A DNA stretch of 64,000 nucleotides from Tricholoma matsutake (GCA_026075535.2 AP026547.1:1612001-1676000); one strand, 5' to 3'; counted from the first letter of the stretch, positions 31,120 to 41,744 are shown. The notes: generated by a model not told the origin, from the letters alone. A program made the numbers and translations.

Positions 31120-32305
31120 CCTAGGTGTAGGCAATACGTCTCGAAACACACCACAATGACCTGGGTCTAGACAAACCCCAGACCGACCACCAAGAGAAGC
31201 AGAACCACAGTCAGGTTCATCTTGGTACCTATACAATGGAAGACTAGTCTGTTACTCGACCCCAGCACAGCATTGGTTCTACAGATCTACCAAAAGATGA
31301 CAAGGAGATTTCCTCACTGACAAAGACTTTGAACGACCACATATGCCCCCACCTGAAACATCCACCCACTTCCTAACAGATGAAACTGATGACCTCTATA
31401 ACGAGATGTCCAAACCCGCCGCAACCACACCAATGACGTCTGTAAAGGACATTTGAATCCGATCACCCACAGACTTCTCAGGAGAGCGGAGCAAGACCAC
31501 CAAGTTCCTGCAGGAGATAGACCTGTACCTGCGAATCAATGACCAGGTCTACGACATGAATGACAAGAAGATCATCTTCATGCTGTCCTTCATGAATGGA
31601 GGGACAGCAGCTGCCTGGGTGCAGGCATTTGTCAACCAACACCAATCCGAGGGACTCGGAGAATACACAGACTTCAGACAGAAGGTCCTAGAGGCCTTCT
31701 CACTGATCGACGATGCTGGAATGGCAAAGACAGAGATTAAGAATCTCAAACAAGGTTCAGGGAACCTCGAAGAATATGTGGTGAGTTTCTGCATCCTGAA
31801 AGACAGGATGGGAATCACCGAAGATGCAGTCATGATCGAGTACTTCATGGATGGACTGCACCCAGAATTACTGAAGAGGGTACACACAATGGAGACAGTA
31901 CCCAATACTCTTGAAGGATGGATAAAGGCAGCTTCAAAATACAAAGGCCAATGGAAATGGGCTATGGCAATCCTGGGAAAGACCAGGCAGAATGAGAAGA
32001 CAAAAGAAACGACAAAGAAAGGACAGCCCTCTCTTGACATCAACCAATTAACAAACCAAGAATGCACGGAACACCTCCGAAAGGGATTGTGTTTCATCTG
32101 CCACCAACCAGGACACCGATTGTCTGACCACCGGGATGGAAAGAACCCCACTCAGATGGGGTCAGCGCCCCCTCCCTACCGAAACTGCTTCACCCAGAAA
32201 AAGACTGGGGTGGACACCTACCAGAAGATCCGCATGATGCTGGATGAACTTGATGAAGAAGAAAAAGAATGTGCCCTCAACCTCATGGAGGAATCGGGTT
32301 TTTAG
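31120..32305 (+). pseudogene. Gag of element B
   Basis: After an ATG-less conserved lead (PDRPPREAEP, then a WYxYNGRLV version with changes), the frame has MSKPAATT and IRSPTDFSGERSKTTKFLQE, SFMNGGTAAAWVQ, EYFMDGLHPELLKRV and a CCHH knuckle CFICHQPGHRLSDH near 32095. It ends EESGF-TAG at 32303-32305. A TGA stands in VKDI-stop-IRS, where element C has Gln (CAA). Both derive from CGA by CpG decay on opposite strands. The product would form the particle shell and bind RNA. Confidence 0.85.
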
Positions 32306-32739
32306 AACAGCGGCCTGATATGATGCCAGCCACCACTATAGTCTCCCTAGGATCTGTACTCTTAGCTACCATGAATATACAATCTATGCGCCTGTCTATT
32401 CGGGTAGCTGAGTCAGACAAGGGGAATGACGTTGCAACAAACATGCTCCTCGACTCTGGAGCAGGAGGAGTCTTTATCGACTCAAAATTCATTGAACAAG
32501 AAGGGATCAGGACATATCCTTTAGGCTGCACCATCTGGGCCACAAACGCAGATGGAACCCTGAATAAGCAGGGAATGATCACCAGATGCATGAAAGGGAG
32601 GCTCCACATCAATGGAAGGAGCTACCCAATGGAATACCTAGTCGCCAGACTAGGCAAAGAATCGGTAATCCTGGGCCTGCCATGGCTGCAGGAGATAAAC
32701 CCAATCATCGACTGGAAGAAGGGAACCTTTGAGTTCTGA
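32296..32739 (+). pseudogene. Frameshift site and protease of element B
   Basis: The heptamer GGGTTTT (32296-32302) sits directly before the gag stop. The -1 frame opens as FLEQRPDMMP and SLGSVLLATM and reaches MLLDSGAGGVFIDSKF (catalytic DSG intact), then VILGLPWLQEINPIIDWKKG. It ends at a TGA after EF, where C has a sense codon (EFQDEERR). Protease here keeps its active site, unlike the copy in element A. Confidence 0.82.
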
Positions 32740-33477
32740 GACAAAGAACAATGGGCTCAGATCCAGCGAATCTTGGAGAAGACAAGAAGAGCCGAATGGG
32801 CCCTCCCAAATGCCCTAAACCTCCCCAGGGTTGACACTGGAAGGGATGCACCCAATGACAGAATGGCACGAATTCAACACATTGTGGCCAAGACAAGACA
32901 GAGGCTCTCTGAAGAGAAAGAGAGGAGCCTTGCCCAAGCCAGATTGGCTGTGGCCAAAACAAGAGAAAGACTCTCCAAAGAGAAGGAGAGAAACCTTGCC
33001 TGAGCACGACTGGCCATGGCAAAGACAAAGGAAAGGCTTTCCGAAAAGAAAGCAAAAGAACTGAATTTGGCCCAGAAAGCCATTGCAAAGACCAAGACCA
33101 GGGGTACTCCTAAAGAAGAAGGGAACCTCGAAGCAGCGAGATGCACCATTGCCAAGACCCAAGAAAACCAGAAGAAAGAACAACTGGAGAAGGGCAAATA
33201 CAATGAATGGGACAGGACACGACAAATCTTGCAAAAGATGAAAGACTTGCTGACCTCCACAGGGGAGGGAAGCACTGGCAAAAGGAACATGAAAATGACA
33301 CCACAAACCGGGACAAACAACCCTCGACAAGGGACTACCTCAACCCACAATTATAGGACCCCAGATCATGGTACCATCAATGCTGAAGTACCTGTGCCCA
33401 GAGAGACTCCTCCTCAAGTGAAGGTCAAAGAAGTACCAAATGAGGAACTACTGGCAGACACCAGCATGGAAATATGA
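32740..33477 (+). pseudogene. Charged helical repeat linker between protease and RT (element B)
   Basis: Four imperfect 22-residue repeats of the form AKTRxRLSxEKERxLAxARL run from about 32885 to 33090, rich in Lys, Glu, Arg and Ala with no helix breakers, so a long single helix or coiled coil is likely. A TGA interrupts the third repeat. The remainder is polar with RETPPQVKVKEVPNEELL near its end. I know of no enzyme in this place. It may be a pol-internal scaffold or part of the particle. Confidence 0.65.
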
Positions 33478-33480
33478 GCA

Positions 33481-35561
33481 ATGGGAGAAACCCACGAACA
33501 AGATGCAACAGACCTCTTGATCGCACATGTACAAGGAGAACCGGTCAGTGGCATATTTGAACTGCCAGAAGAACCACCCCTGACGAAGGAACACCGAGGA
33601 CTGACCCATACATACATATGGAAAACGAACATGATCTCCAGGATTACAAAAGGCAAGGACTCCCCATGATATGTATTCTCAAAGAGTGCATGGATCAGAG
33701 CAAAGACATCCATTTCCCAGCAACTCATGCATGAACAAGATGGCCAGCAAACAGACCCTGAATGACCTACTGCCACCGGAATACCAGAAATACAGACAGG
33801 TATTTGAGAAAGCCACATCTGAATGATTCCTGGAATCAAGACTGTGGGATCATGTGATCCACTTAAAGGAAGGCTTTGTACTGAAGGATTGCAAAGTCTA
33901 CCCACTGACACCAAAGGAACAAGAGAAACTCAATGAGTTTCTAGACAAAAACCTGGAGAAAGGATACATCTGACTGTCAAAATCACCCATGGCATCCCCA
34001 TTCTTCTTCGTGTCAAAGAAGGACTCTGATGCTCTGCGACCCTGCCAAGACTATTGCTATCTGAATGAAAGAATGATCCAGAACAACTACCCCCTGCCAC
34101 TGATCGGAGACCTCTTGGATAAGCTGAAGGGAGCGAGATTTTTCACGAAACTTGATATTCAATGGGGATATCATAACATACGGATAAAGAAAGGAGATGA
34201 GTGGAAGGCAGCATTCAAGATGAACCAGGGGCTATTTGAGCCAATGGTGATGTTTGTTGGGCTGTGCAACTCACTGGCAACATTCCAGGCCATGATGAAC
34301 AATCTCTTCCGAGACATGTTAGATGAAGGATGGCTCATCATCTATATGGACGACATCCTGATCTTCTCGAAGATGGAGGAAGAACACTGGATAAGGACCA
34401 AAAGGGTCCTTGAACGACTACAACAATGCAATCTCTACCTGAAAATAGAGAAATGCAAGTTCAATGTGCAAGAAGTCGACTTCTTGGGAATGATCATCAG
34501 GCCCAATGAACTTGCAATGGACAACACAAAACTGGCTGGGATCAAGGACTGGCCCACGCCAAAGACAGTGAAGGATGTAAGATCCTTCCTAGGATTCGGA
34601 AATTTCTATCGGAGATTCATCGGACACTTTGTGGATCTGGCCAGACCACTGAATGATTTGATGAAGAAGAACCAGAAATTCGAATGGACAAATGACTGCC
34701 AGCAGTGGTTCGATGTGCTGAAAAGGAAGTTCAACGAAGCCCCAGTACTGCTGATGCCAGACGCAATGAAACCATTTGTGGTGGAATCTGATGCCTTGAA
34801 ATGTGCAACAGGCACAGTACTCAGACAACAGGATGCCAATGGAGACTGGCACCCATGCAGATACATCTTGCATTCTTTCAACAAAGGGGAAAGAAATTAT
34901 GAGATATATGACAGGGAACTACTGGGAGTAATCTGAGCACTGGAAACATGGAGACACTACCTACAGGGGACGCCATTCCCTGTGATGGTACTATCCAATC
35001 ACAAGAACCTGATGTACTTCCGTCAGGCACAGAAACTGAACTGATGACAGGCTAGATGGAGCATCTACCTGTCACAATTCGACCTGAAGCTACAACACGT
35101 ACCAGGATCACAGATGGTACAATCTGATGCCCTATTGAGGAGAGCAGATCACATAGCCAAAGAAGACACTGATAACGAGGACAAGACCATCCTCACTGAC
35201 GAACTATTCATGAAAACAATTGATGCTGAGCTCCAGGGAGCCCTGGTCTCAGCAATAATGAAGGATAACCTCATAAATGACGCTTTATGAGCCCTGAAGA
35301 ACAATGGAACTCCCCCAATCAAGTCTGCGTTGGAGGACTGGAAATTTGAAGACAGCCTGCTCTTTTTTAAAGACAGATGCTATGTGCCACAGGACAAAAC
35401 CCTCCGCCAAGCAATCATATGAAAATACCATGATAGCATCACGACAGGGCACCCTGGACAATGGCAGACAATCAAACTGATCCGACGAGACTACTGGTGG
35501 CCAGGAATGGTCAACTTTATAAAGAAATATGTCAAAGGCTGCACAAAGTGCCAGCAAATGA
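33481..35561 (+). pseudogene. RT, RNase H and integrase zinc domain of element B
   Basis: RT starts after KGYI and reads [49 protein letters not shown] and YMDD (34343-34354). RNase H has [16 protein letters not shown] (one motif Ser changed to Leu) and, beyond a [19 protein letters not shown], a TGA, QARWSIYL and PGSQMVQSDALL. Then comes KYHDSITTGHPGQWQ...DYWWPG and CTKCQQM of the integrase H2C2 domain, where element C is inserted. Nearly all stops are TGA at Arg positions. Confidence 0.87.
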
Positions 35562-36217
35562 TGTTACAATTTTCCTTGTAACCCATGGAACCCGACGCAC
35601 CCAACGATCTCCTCCAGACAGGAGGCACCCCTTGATTCATGCCTAGGGCATGTCCTTGACACCAGACACATGAACGATGCATGCCGACTGCATGCATTTG
35701 ATCCCCTTCCCGTGGAAGACACCCTTGATGCATGGTGACTCCATGCACCCGAACCCACTCCCACACATGCTGTGATACGACAGTCCCCCTGACATGAGGT
35801 CTGTGACATTGGACTCTCATGATCGACATGCTGCGCCGCAGCACTCCGTGACATCGGACGCCTCATGCAAGGCATGAGGCCTATTGTTTCTATTATTACT
35901 TGATACACATCTACCTTTCCAATTGGACGATAAGGACCTCCCTTCTAGTATAAGTACTGCGACTTGTAGTAGGGATGTCCTTAGTTTAGATCTAGGCAAT
36001 TAACAGCCTTAACTTGCAACTCGCGAACTTACTCGAAACCACTGAGGAAGCCCCTTAGTGTGTGAACCTGAACGACTCTATGCAGAAGCCCTGCTAGAGT
36101 GCACTACCTATCTTACGTCGGATGCTCCGAGTAAGACTAGTGCCGAACGACTCGTCGAGGAAGCACCTCGTTGAACGACATTGACTAGATCGAGTGGTTG
36201 AGGCTTCGCCCTTAACA
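35562..36217 (+). repeat. 5' LTR of element C (656 bp)
   Basis: TGTTACAATT...CCCTTAACA. CCAATTGG at 35919-35926 and TATAAGTA at 35949-35956 form a compact promoter. The transcript would then contain the short-hairpin array (about 36045-36215), each hairpin with an AAGC-type loop. Confidence 0.9.
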
Positions 36218-36239
36218 TAAGGTCTAGACTATCTGCTAG

Positions 36240-37430
36240 CCCACCTACCTAGGTGTAGGCAATACGTCTCGATACACACCACAGCGACATGGGTCTAAAC
36301 AAACCCCAGACCGACCACCAAGAGAAGCAGAACCACAGCTAGGTTCATCTTGGTACCGATACAATGGAAGACTAGTCCATTACTCGACCCCAGCACAGCG
36401 TTGGTTCTACGGATCAACTGACAGACAATGAGGAGATTTCCTCACTGACAAAGACTTTGAACAACTGCACACACCCCCACCCAAAACATCCACCCGCTTC
36501 TTAACAGACGAAACTGACAACCTCTATAATGAGATGTCCAAACCCGCAACCGCACCAACGATGTCCGTGAAGGACATTCAAATCCGATCACCCACAGACT
36601 TCTCAGGAGAGCGGACCAAGACTGCCAAGTTCCTGCAGGAAATAGACCTGTACTTGCGAATCAATGATCAGGTCTATGACACAAACAACAAGAAGATCAT
36701 CTTCACGTTGTCCTTCATGAATGGAGGGACAGCAGCTGCCTGGGCACAGGCATTCGTCAACCAATACCAGTCCAGGGGACTCGGAGAATACACAGACTTC
36801 CAACAGAAGGTCCTAGAGGCCTTCTCACCGATCGACGATGCTGGAACAGCAAAGACAGAGATTAAGAATCTCAAACAAGGTTCAGGGAACCTCGAAGAAT
36901 ATGTGGCAAACTTCCGCATCCTGAAAGACAGGACGGGAATCACAGAAGATGCAGCCATGATCGAGTACTTCATGGACAGACTGCATCCCAAATTACTGAA
37001 GAGGGTACACACAATGGAGACAGTGCCCAACACGCTCGAACGCTGGATAAAGGCAGCTTCGAAATACGAAGGCCAATGGAAACGGGCCATGGCAATCCTG
37101 GGAAAGACCAGGCAGAACCACAAGAGAAACGAAACGACAAAGAAAGAACAGCCCTCTCTTGATATCAACCGACTGACAAACCAAGAACGCGTGGAACACC
37201 TCCGGAAGGGATTGTGTTTCATCTGCCACCAACCAGGACACCGATCGTCCGACCACAGGGATGGAAAGAACCCCACTCAGACGGGGTCAGCGCCTCCTCC
37301 CTACCAAAACCGCTTCACCCAGAAGAAGACTGGGGTGGACACCTACCAGAAGATCCGCACAATGCTGGATGAACTAGACGAAGAAGAAAAGGAACGAGCC
37401 CTCAACCTCATGGAGGAATCGGGTTTTTAG
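36240..37430 (+). CDS. Gag of element C, ATG at 36534
   Basis: From ATG 36534 there are 298 uninterrupted residues: MSKPATAPTMSVKDIQ, DFSGERTKTAKFLQEID, SFMNGGTAAAWAQAF, EYFMDRLHPKLLKRVH, a CCHH knuckle CFICHQPGHRSSDH at about residues 224-237, and LDELDEEEKERALNLMEESGF. Upstream (36240-36533) the same frame encodes TYLGVGNTSRY, PDRPPREAEPQLGSSWYRYN and FLTDETDNLYNE with one TGA and no ATG. This is the best-preserved Gag in the window. The stop TAG at 37428-37430 directly follows the slippery GGT TTT. Confidence 0.88.
37421..37430 (+). promoter_or_regulatory. -1 ribosomal frameshift site at the gag-pol junction (element C)
   Basis: G GGT TTT fits the X XXY YYZ heptamer, read in the gag frame as ..G-GGT-TTT-TAG. 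Slipping back one base continues as TTA GAG CAG into protease with no stop. Five bases downstream a 6-bp stem can form (CAGCGG with CCGCTG, loop 19). The same heptamer stands before the gag stop in A (16893-16899) and B (32296-32302). Confidence 0.75.
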
Positions 37431-37924
37431 AGCAGCGGCCTGATACGACGCCAGTCACCGCTGAAATTTCCGTAGGGTCTGTACTCTTAGCTACCATGAA
37501 TAGACAATCTATGCGCCGGTCTATTCGGGTAGCTGAGTCAGACAACAGAAAAGACGTCGCAATGAATGCACTCCTCGACTCTGGAGCAGGAGGAGTCTTT
37601 ATTGACTCAAAATTCGTCGAACAGGAAGGGATCAAGACATATCCCTTGGGCTATACCATCCGGGCCACAAACGTAGATGGAACTCTGAACAGGCAGGGAA
37701 CAATCATGAGATACATGAGGGGAAGGCTCCACATCAACGGATGGAGCTACCCAATGAAATACCTAGTTGCCAGACTATGTAAGGAATCGGTGATCCTGGG
37801 CCTGTTGTGGCTATGGGAGGTGAACCCGATTATCGATTGGAAGAAAGGAACTCTTGAGTTCCAAGACGAAGAGCGACGGGCTCAAATCCAACAGATCTTG
37901 GAGAAGACAAGAAGAGCCGAATGA
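37431..37924 (+). pseudogene. Protease of element C
   Basis: In the -1 frame: LEQRPDTTPVTAEISVGSVL, RVAESDNRKDVAMNALLDSGAGGVFIDSKF (catalytic Asp codon 37577-37579 intact), flap region, then VILGLLWLWEVNPIIDWKKG. Compared with B and A, LPWL has become LLWL and Arg or Gln has become Trp. The frame ends with TGA after RRAE at 37922-37924. Confidence 0.82.
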
Positions 37925-39105
37925 GCCCTCCCAAACACCCTAAAGCTCCCCAGGGTCGACACTGAAAGGGAAGCACCCAATGACAAACTGGCATGAATTC
38001 GATGCATCGTGGCCAAAACAAGACAAAGGCTCTCTGAAGAAAAAGAGAGGAGCCTCGCCCGAGCCAAAGTGGCTGTGGCAAAAACCAGGAAGAGACTCTC
38101 TGAAGAGAAGGAGAGGAACCTTGCCTGGGCACGACTGGCCGTGGCAAAGACGAAGGAAAGCCAAAGAACTAAATTCTGCCCAGATAGCTGTCGCAAAAAC
38201 CAGAAGCAACAGCACTCCTAAGGAAGCCAGAAAGCTCGAAGCAGCACGACATGCCGTTGCCAAGACCCAAGAAAACCAGAAGAAGAAGCAACTGGAAAAG
38301 GGCAAAAACAATGAATGTGACAGGGCACAACGAATTGTGCAAAAGATAAAGGAACTGCTAACCTCCACAGGGGAGGGAAGCACCAGCAAACGACACTCGA
38401 AAACGACACTATGGAGCAGGATAAACAACCCTCAACAAGGGACTACCCCGACCCACAATACTAGGACCCCAGATCACAGTACCACCAATGCTGAAGTACC
38501 TATGCCCAGGGAGACTCCCCCTCAGGTGAAGGTCGAGGAGATACCTGATGAAGAATTACTGGCAGACACCGGCATGGAAATACGAGCAAAGGAAGAGACC
38601 TACAAACAAGATGCGACAGACCTCTTGATCGCATATGTACGAGGAGAACTGGTCATTGGCATATTCGAACCGCCAGAAGAACCACCCCTCACCAGGGAGC
38701 ACCGAGGACCAACCCATAAGTACATATGGAAAACGAACATGATCTCCAGGATCACAAAGGCCAAAGACTCCCCGCAATATGTATTCTCGAAGAGCGCATG
38801 GATCAGAGCAAAGACATCCATTTCCCAGCGACTCGCACATGAACAGGATGAGGGAAAAGAGGCCAGCAAGCAAACCCTGGACGACCTACTACCACCAGAA
38901 TACCAGAAATACAGACAGGTATTCGAAAAGGCCGCATCTGAACGATTCCCGGAGTCAAGACTGTGGGATCACGCAATTGACTTGAAGGAAGGCTTTGTAC
39001 CAAAGGATTGCAAAGTCTACCCACTGACACCGAAAGAACAAGAGAAACTCAATGAGTTTCTAGATGAAAACCTGGAGAAAGGATACATCCGACCGTCGAA
39101 ATCAC
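37925..39105 (+). pseudogene. Charged linker and RT lead-in of element C
   Basis: The linker repeats the AKTRxRLSEEKERxLAxA unit as in B. A 17-nt deletion near 38160, between AAAG repeats, shifts the frame relative to B, so the upstream repeats read in one frame and the rest (KELNSAQIAVAKTRS onward) in another. The latter runs on through RETPPQVKVEEIPDEELLAD, DLLIAYVRGELVIGIFEPPE, KQTLDDLLPPEYQKYRQVFE and LTPKEQEKLNEFLDENLEKG to the deletion junction. No RT catalytic motif follows. Confidence 0.78.
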
Positions 39106-39891
39106 CCCATATCCATGAGCATCGCCTATCACCCCCAGACCGACGGAGAAACGGAGCGAGTAAACCAAGAGCTAGAGGTTTACCTCCGCATGTTCTGCTC
39201 AAACAAACCCGAAGATTGGGAGCATTATCTCCCAACAGCAGAATTCACGCATAACCAGAAGATGCACTCCGCAGTAAAACATTCGCCGTTTTACTTGATG
39301 ATGGGATATCAGCCATGCGCTATCCCCACCCCTTACGAAAAGACAAACATGCCGGCCGCTGAACAGAGAATTCAAGAACTTCTCTCTGCGAGAAGGGAAG
39401 CTCTTGCCACACACAAACTAGCCAGACAGGCTATGGCCACCCAAACGAAAGGGCGATATGAACTGTTCAAGGTTGGAGAACAAGTATGGCTTGACTCCAA
39501 GAACCTGAAGATTGGCTACCCAATGAGAAAACTGGCGCCAAAACGAGAAGGGCCCTTCGTGATTGAAGATGCCTTGTCGAGAATGACATACCGATTGAAA
39601 CTGCCGCCGGGATGGAAGATCCACCCAGTATTCCATGCGGCTTTACTCACACGATACCATGAGAACGACACTCATAGGCAAAACTTCCTGACTCCACCAC
39701 CCGACCTTGTGGAAGGAGAAAACGAATACAAGGTGGAAGCGATCATCGCACACAAGAAGCACGGCAAGACACGCCGTTACCTCGTGAAATGGGTTGACTA
39801 CCCGACATCCGAAAACACATGGGAACCTGAATCGAACCTAAAGAATGCCCCCGAGATCCTGACAGCATATAAGAAGAGGTACCACCTCTAA
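39106..39891 (+). pseudogene. Integrase C-terminus and chromodomain of element C
   Basis: Starts at the deletion junction with ISMSIAYHPQTDGETERVNQ, so only the last integrase catalytic Glu remains. Then LPTAEFTHNQKMHSAVKHSP, KREGPFVIEDALSRMTYRLK, KIHPVFHAALLTRYHEND and the chromodomain EYKVEAIIAHKKHGKTRR, YLVKWVDYPTSENTWEPES. It is free of stops over about 260 codons. Being kept intact without the catalytic core is notable for a pseudogene and fits recent deletion. Confidence 0.85.
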
Positions 39892-40665
39892 TGGAAACCC
39901 AAAAACCCCCCCTCTCTTCCCACAATGACACTCCCCAATATGCCTGCTGAACGATGATTTACCTGAGAATACCTACGAAACCGATTGAATGCTGATGCCC
40001 TTCACGTTCACCTTGCCCACGATCCACCAAAATACCATCTAGCCAGGATGTGCTTCTACTATGCAAGCACTATCGAACAGATGGAACGAAATCTAGAAGA
40101 AGCAATGAACGATGCAGACATCCTGGGGATTGAGCAGACAATCCAGGAAATGATTGCACCGCGGTCAGACAGACCAAGAACAGCTGAGGAGAGACCTCAC
40201 ACCCCTTTAGGTCAACACAGATGACCACCGACCTGACCCTCACCATTCAGCGAGCAGAGCGACAGAGACAAACAATGAGCTCCCTCTGGAGGCTCCTCCC
40301 ATTCTACGAAGAACCCGAAGATCGTGCCTAGGGCACCCGAAATAATTGATCTGACCACCCCCAAACCCAAACCAAAGACCACCCAACCGCCTTGGTCTCC
40401 CCCACACATGAGACATGCTAGATGTTTCATCTGCCAACAGATAGGCCACTTCGGCCTGATTTGCCAACGATACGTTTGCAGGTATTGCAAACAGCGAGGC
40501 CCCGGACACTACAGGATGAATTGCCCAGAGAAACCTCAGAAAGATCGAGAGACCAATCAAAGAGAAGCCGAGCAAAGACAGTGGCTCTTCTTTAGCTCCA
40601 GATACAATGATTTTGATGACGATGCGATGGGAAACATGACAGGGGAGCCATATGGAAGGATTTAA
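39892..40665 (+). CDS. 3' ORF region of element C with two zinc knuckles
   Basis: After the chromodomain stop, one frame has RNRLNADALHVHLAHDPPKY and FYYASTIEQMERNLEEAMND (a helical segment), with a TGA upstream where B has CAA. The frame then moves to SSLWRLLPFYEEPEDRA and finally, from about 40285 to 40665, KNPKIVPRAPEIIDLTTPKP, CFICQQIGHFGLIC (CX2CX4HX4C), CRYCKQRGPGHYRMNC (CX2CX6HX4C) and a polar tail. Zinc knuckles normally sit in Gag, so having a pair after integrase is unusual. Possibly a separate nucleic-acid-binding protein made from a spliced or subgenomic RNA. Confidence 0.6.
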
Positions 40666-40683
40666 AAGGCAGGGCTCAAGACA

Positions 40684-41073
40684 ATGGCATGACAAGACAG
40701 ACCCATGCTCGCAGGAATTACGATCCTCGCCATCGTCGTTGGCACGACCCTGGCTGCAGTGGCAGCCCTAACCTTCGCATCTTGCCTCTACGCCATCTTC
40801 TGAACAGAACCCGAACCCCTGATTACAGATGTTGAATTTGCCATCCTGCAACACCCCCCTTTCAATGACACTACCGACTCCTTGAAACCGCTACCCAGGG
40901 CAGCACAAACCAGAAGAACGCGATCATGGTCCGAGTTCAGACATGAATTACTCCTCCATCGTACCCCTCGACCCCGACCTACCCACATATCCAGACCATG
41001 CCCAATCAGACCACGAAGGAGAGATGAAGATTTAGGTCGAAGTGTGGAACTTTCGACCATAGTGAGGGGGTAA
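40684..41073 (+). CDS. Putative single-pass membrane protein in the env position (element C)
   Basis: ATG 40684 begins 130 codons that end with TAA touching the 3' LTR. After MA-TGA-QDRP comes MLAGITILAIVVGTTLAAVA and ALTFASCLYAIF, a run of about 30 nonpolar residues that would span a membrane, then TGA and a 90-residue tail rich in Arg, Pro and Ser (RRTRSWSEFRHELLLHRTPRPR, broken here by me into its first part only as RRTRSWSEFR). Both TGA codons (40690 and 40801) fit CGA to TGA decay. Position and topology recall small env-like ORFs of some retroelements. No fusion peptide or glycosylation pattern is evident, so env function is unproven. Confidence 0.5.
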
Positions 41074-41744
41074 TGTTACAATTTTCCTTGTAACCCATGG
41101 AACCCGACGCACCCAACGATCTCCTCCAGACAGGAGGCACCCCTTGATTCATGCCTAGGGCATGTCCTTGACACCAGACACATGCACGACGCATGCCGAC
41201 TGCATGCATTCGATCCCCTTCCCATGGAAGACACCCTTGATGCATGGTGACTCCATGCACCTGAACCCACTCCCACACATGCTGTGATACAACAGCCCCC
41301 CTGACATGAGGTCCGTGACGTCGGACTCTCACGATCGACATGCTGCACCGCAGCATGTCCTTGACATCGGATCCTTGACATCGGACGCCTCATGCTAGGC
41401 ATGAGGCCTATTGTTTCTATTATTACTTGATACACATCTACCTTTCCAATTGGACGATAAGGACCTCCCTTCTAGTATAAGTACTGCGACTTGTAGTAGG
41501 GATATCCTTAGTTTAGATCTAGGCAATTAACAGCCTTAACTTGCAACTCGCGAACTTACTTGAAACCACTAAGGAAGCCCCTTAGTGTGTGAACCTGAAT
41601 GACTCTATGCAGAAGCCCTGCTAGAGTGCACTACCTATCTTATGTCGGACGCTCTGAGTAAGACTAGTGCCGAACGACTCATCGAGGAAGCACCTCGTCG
41701 AACGACTTTGACTAGATCAAGTGGTTGAGGCTTCGCCCTTAACA
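41074..41744 (+). repeat. 3' LTR of element C (671 bp)
   Basis: Begins immediately after the TAA at 41071-41073 that closes the membrane-protein ORF. CCAATTGG starts at 41446 and TATAAGTA lies at 41475-41482. The hairpin array (41565-41740) includes CACTAAGG/CCTTAGTG, CTCTATGCAG/CTGCTAGAG and GAGG-AAGCA-CCTC stems. It is slightly longer than the 5' LTR through one extra palindromic module. Confidence 0.9.

Larger units (their letters stand above)
35562..41744 (+). mobile_element. Non-autonomous gypsy element C, nested in B
   Basis: LTRs at 35562-36217 and 41074-41744 with the perfect duplication AATGA (35557-35561 and 41745-41749). It belongs to the same family as B, with closely similar Gag, protease, linker, chromodomain and LTRs, but Pol jumps from KGYIRPSKSP (39105) straight to ISMSIAYHPQTDGETE. 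RT, RNase H, the integrase zinc domain and two of the three integrase catalytic acids, about 1.9 kb by comparison with B, are therefore missing. It has fewer stops than B, so it is the younger insertion, as nesting also requires. It must have moved with enzymes supplied in trans, or lost the core after insertion. Confidence 0.93.

Noticed and set aside
31549..32151. 200-residue minus-strand frames over Gag of B and C (31549-32151, 36674-37276)
   Set aside because: Antisense shadows of Gag that appear in both copies only because Gag itself is conserved.
31120..35560. TGA read as a sense codon (genetic-code change), because so many conserved Arg positions are TGA
   Set aside because: The same positions are CAA or CGA in sister copies and other CpG sites decay in parallel, and intact ORFs here end at TGA, so decay explains it better.
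37980..39254. 424-codon frame in element C as one real protein
   Set aside because: Its first part is a shifted reading of the helix repeats upstream of the 17-nt deletion and its end after 39105 is out of the integrase frame; only the middle is genuine.
40684..41073. Calling the membrane ORF a true viral envelope gene
   Set aside because: No signal peptide, glycosylation sites, fusion peptide or Cys pattern; only position and a single membrane span support it.
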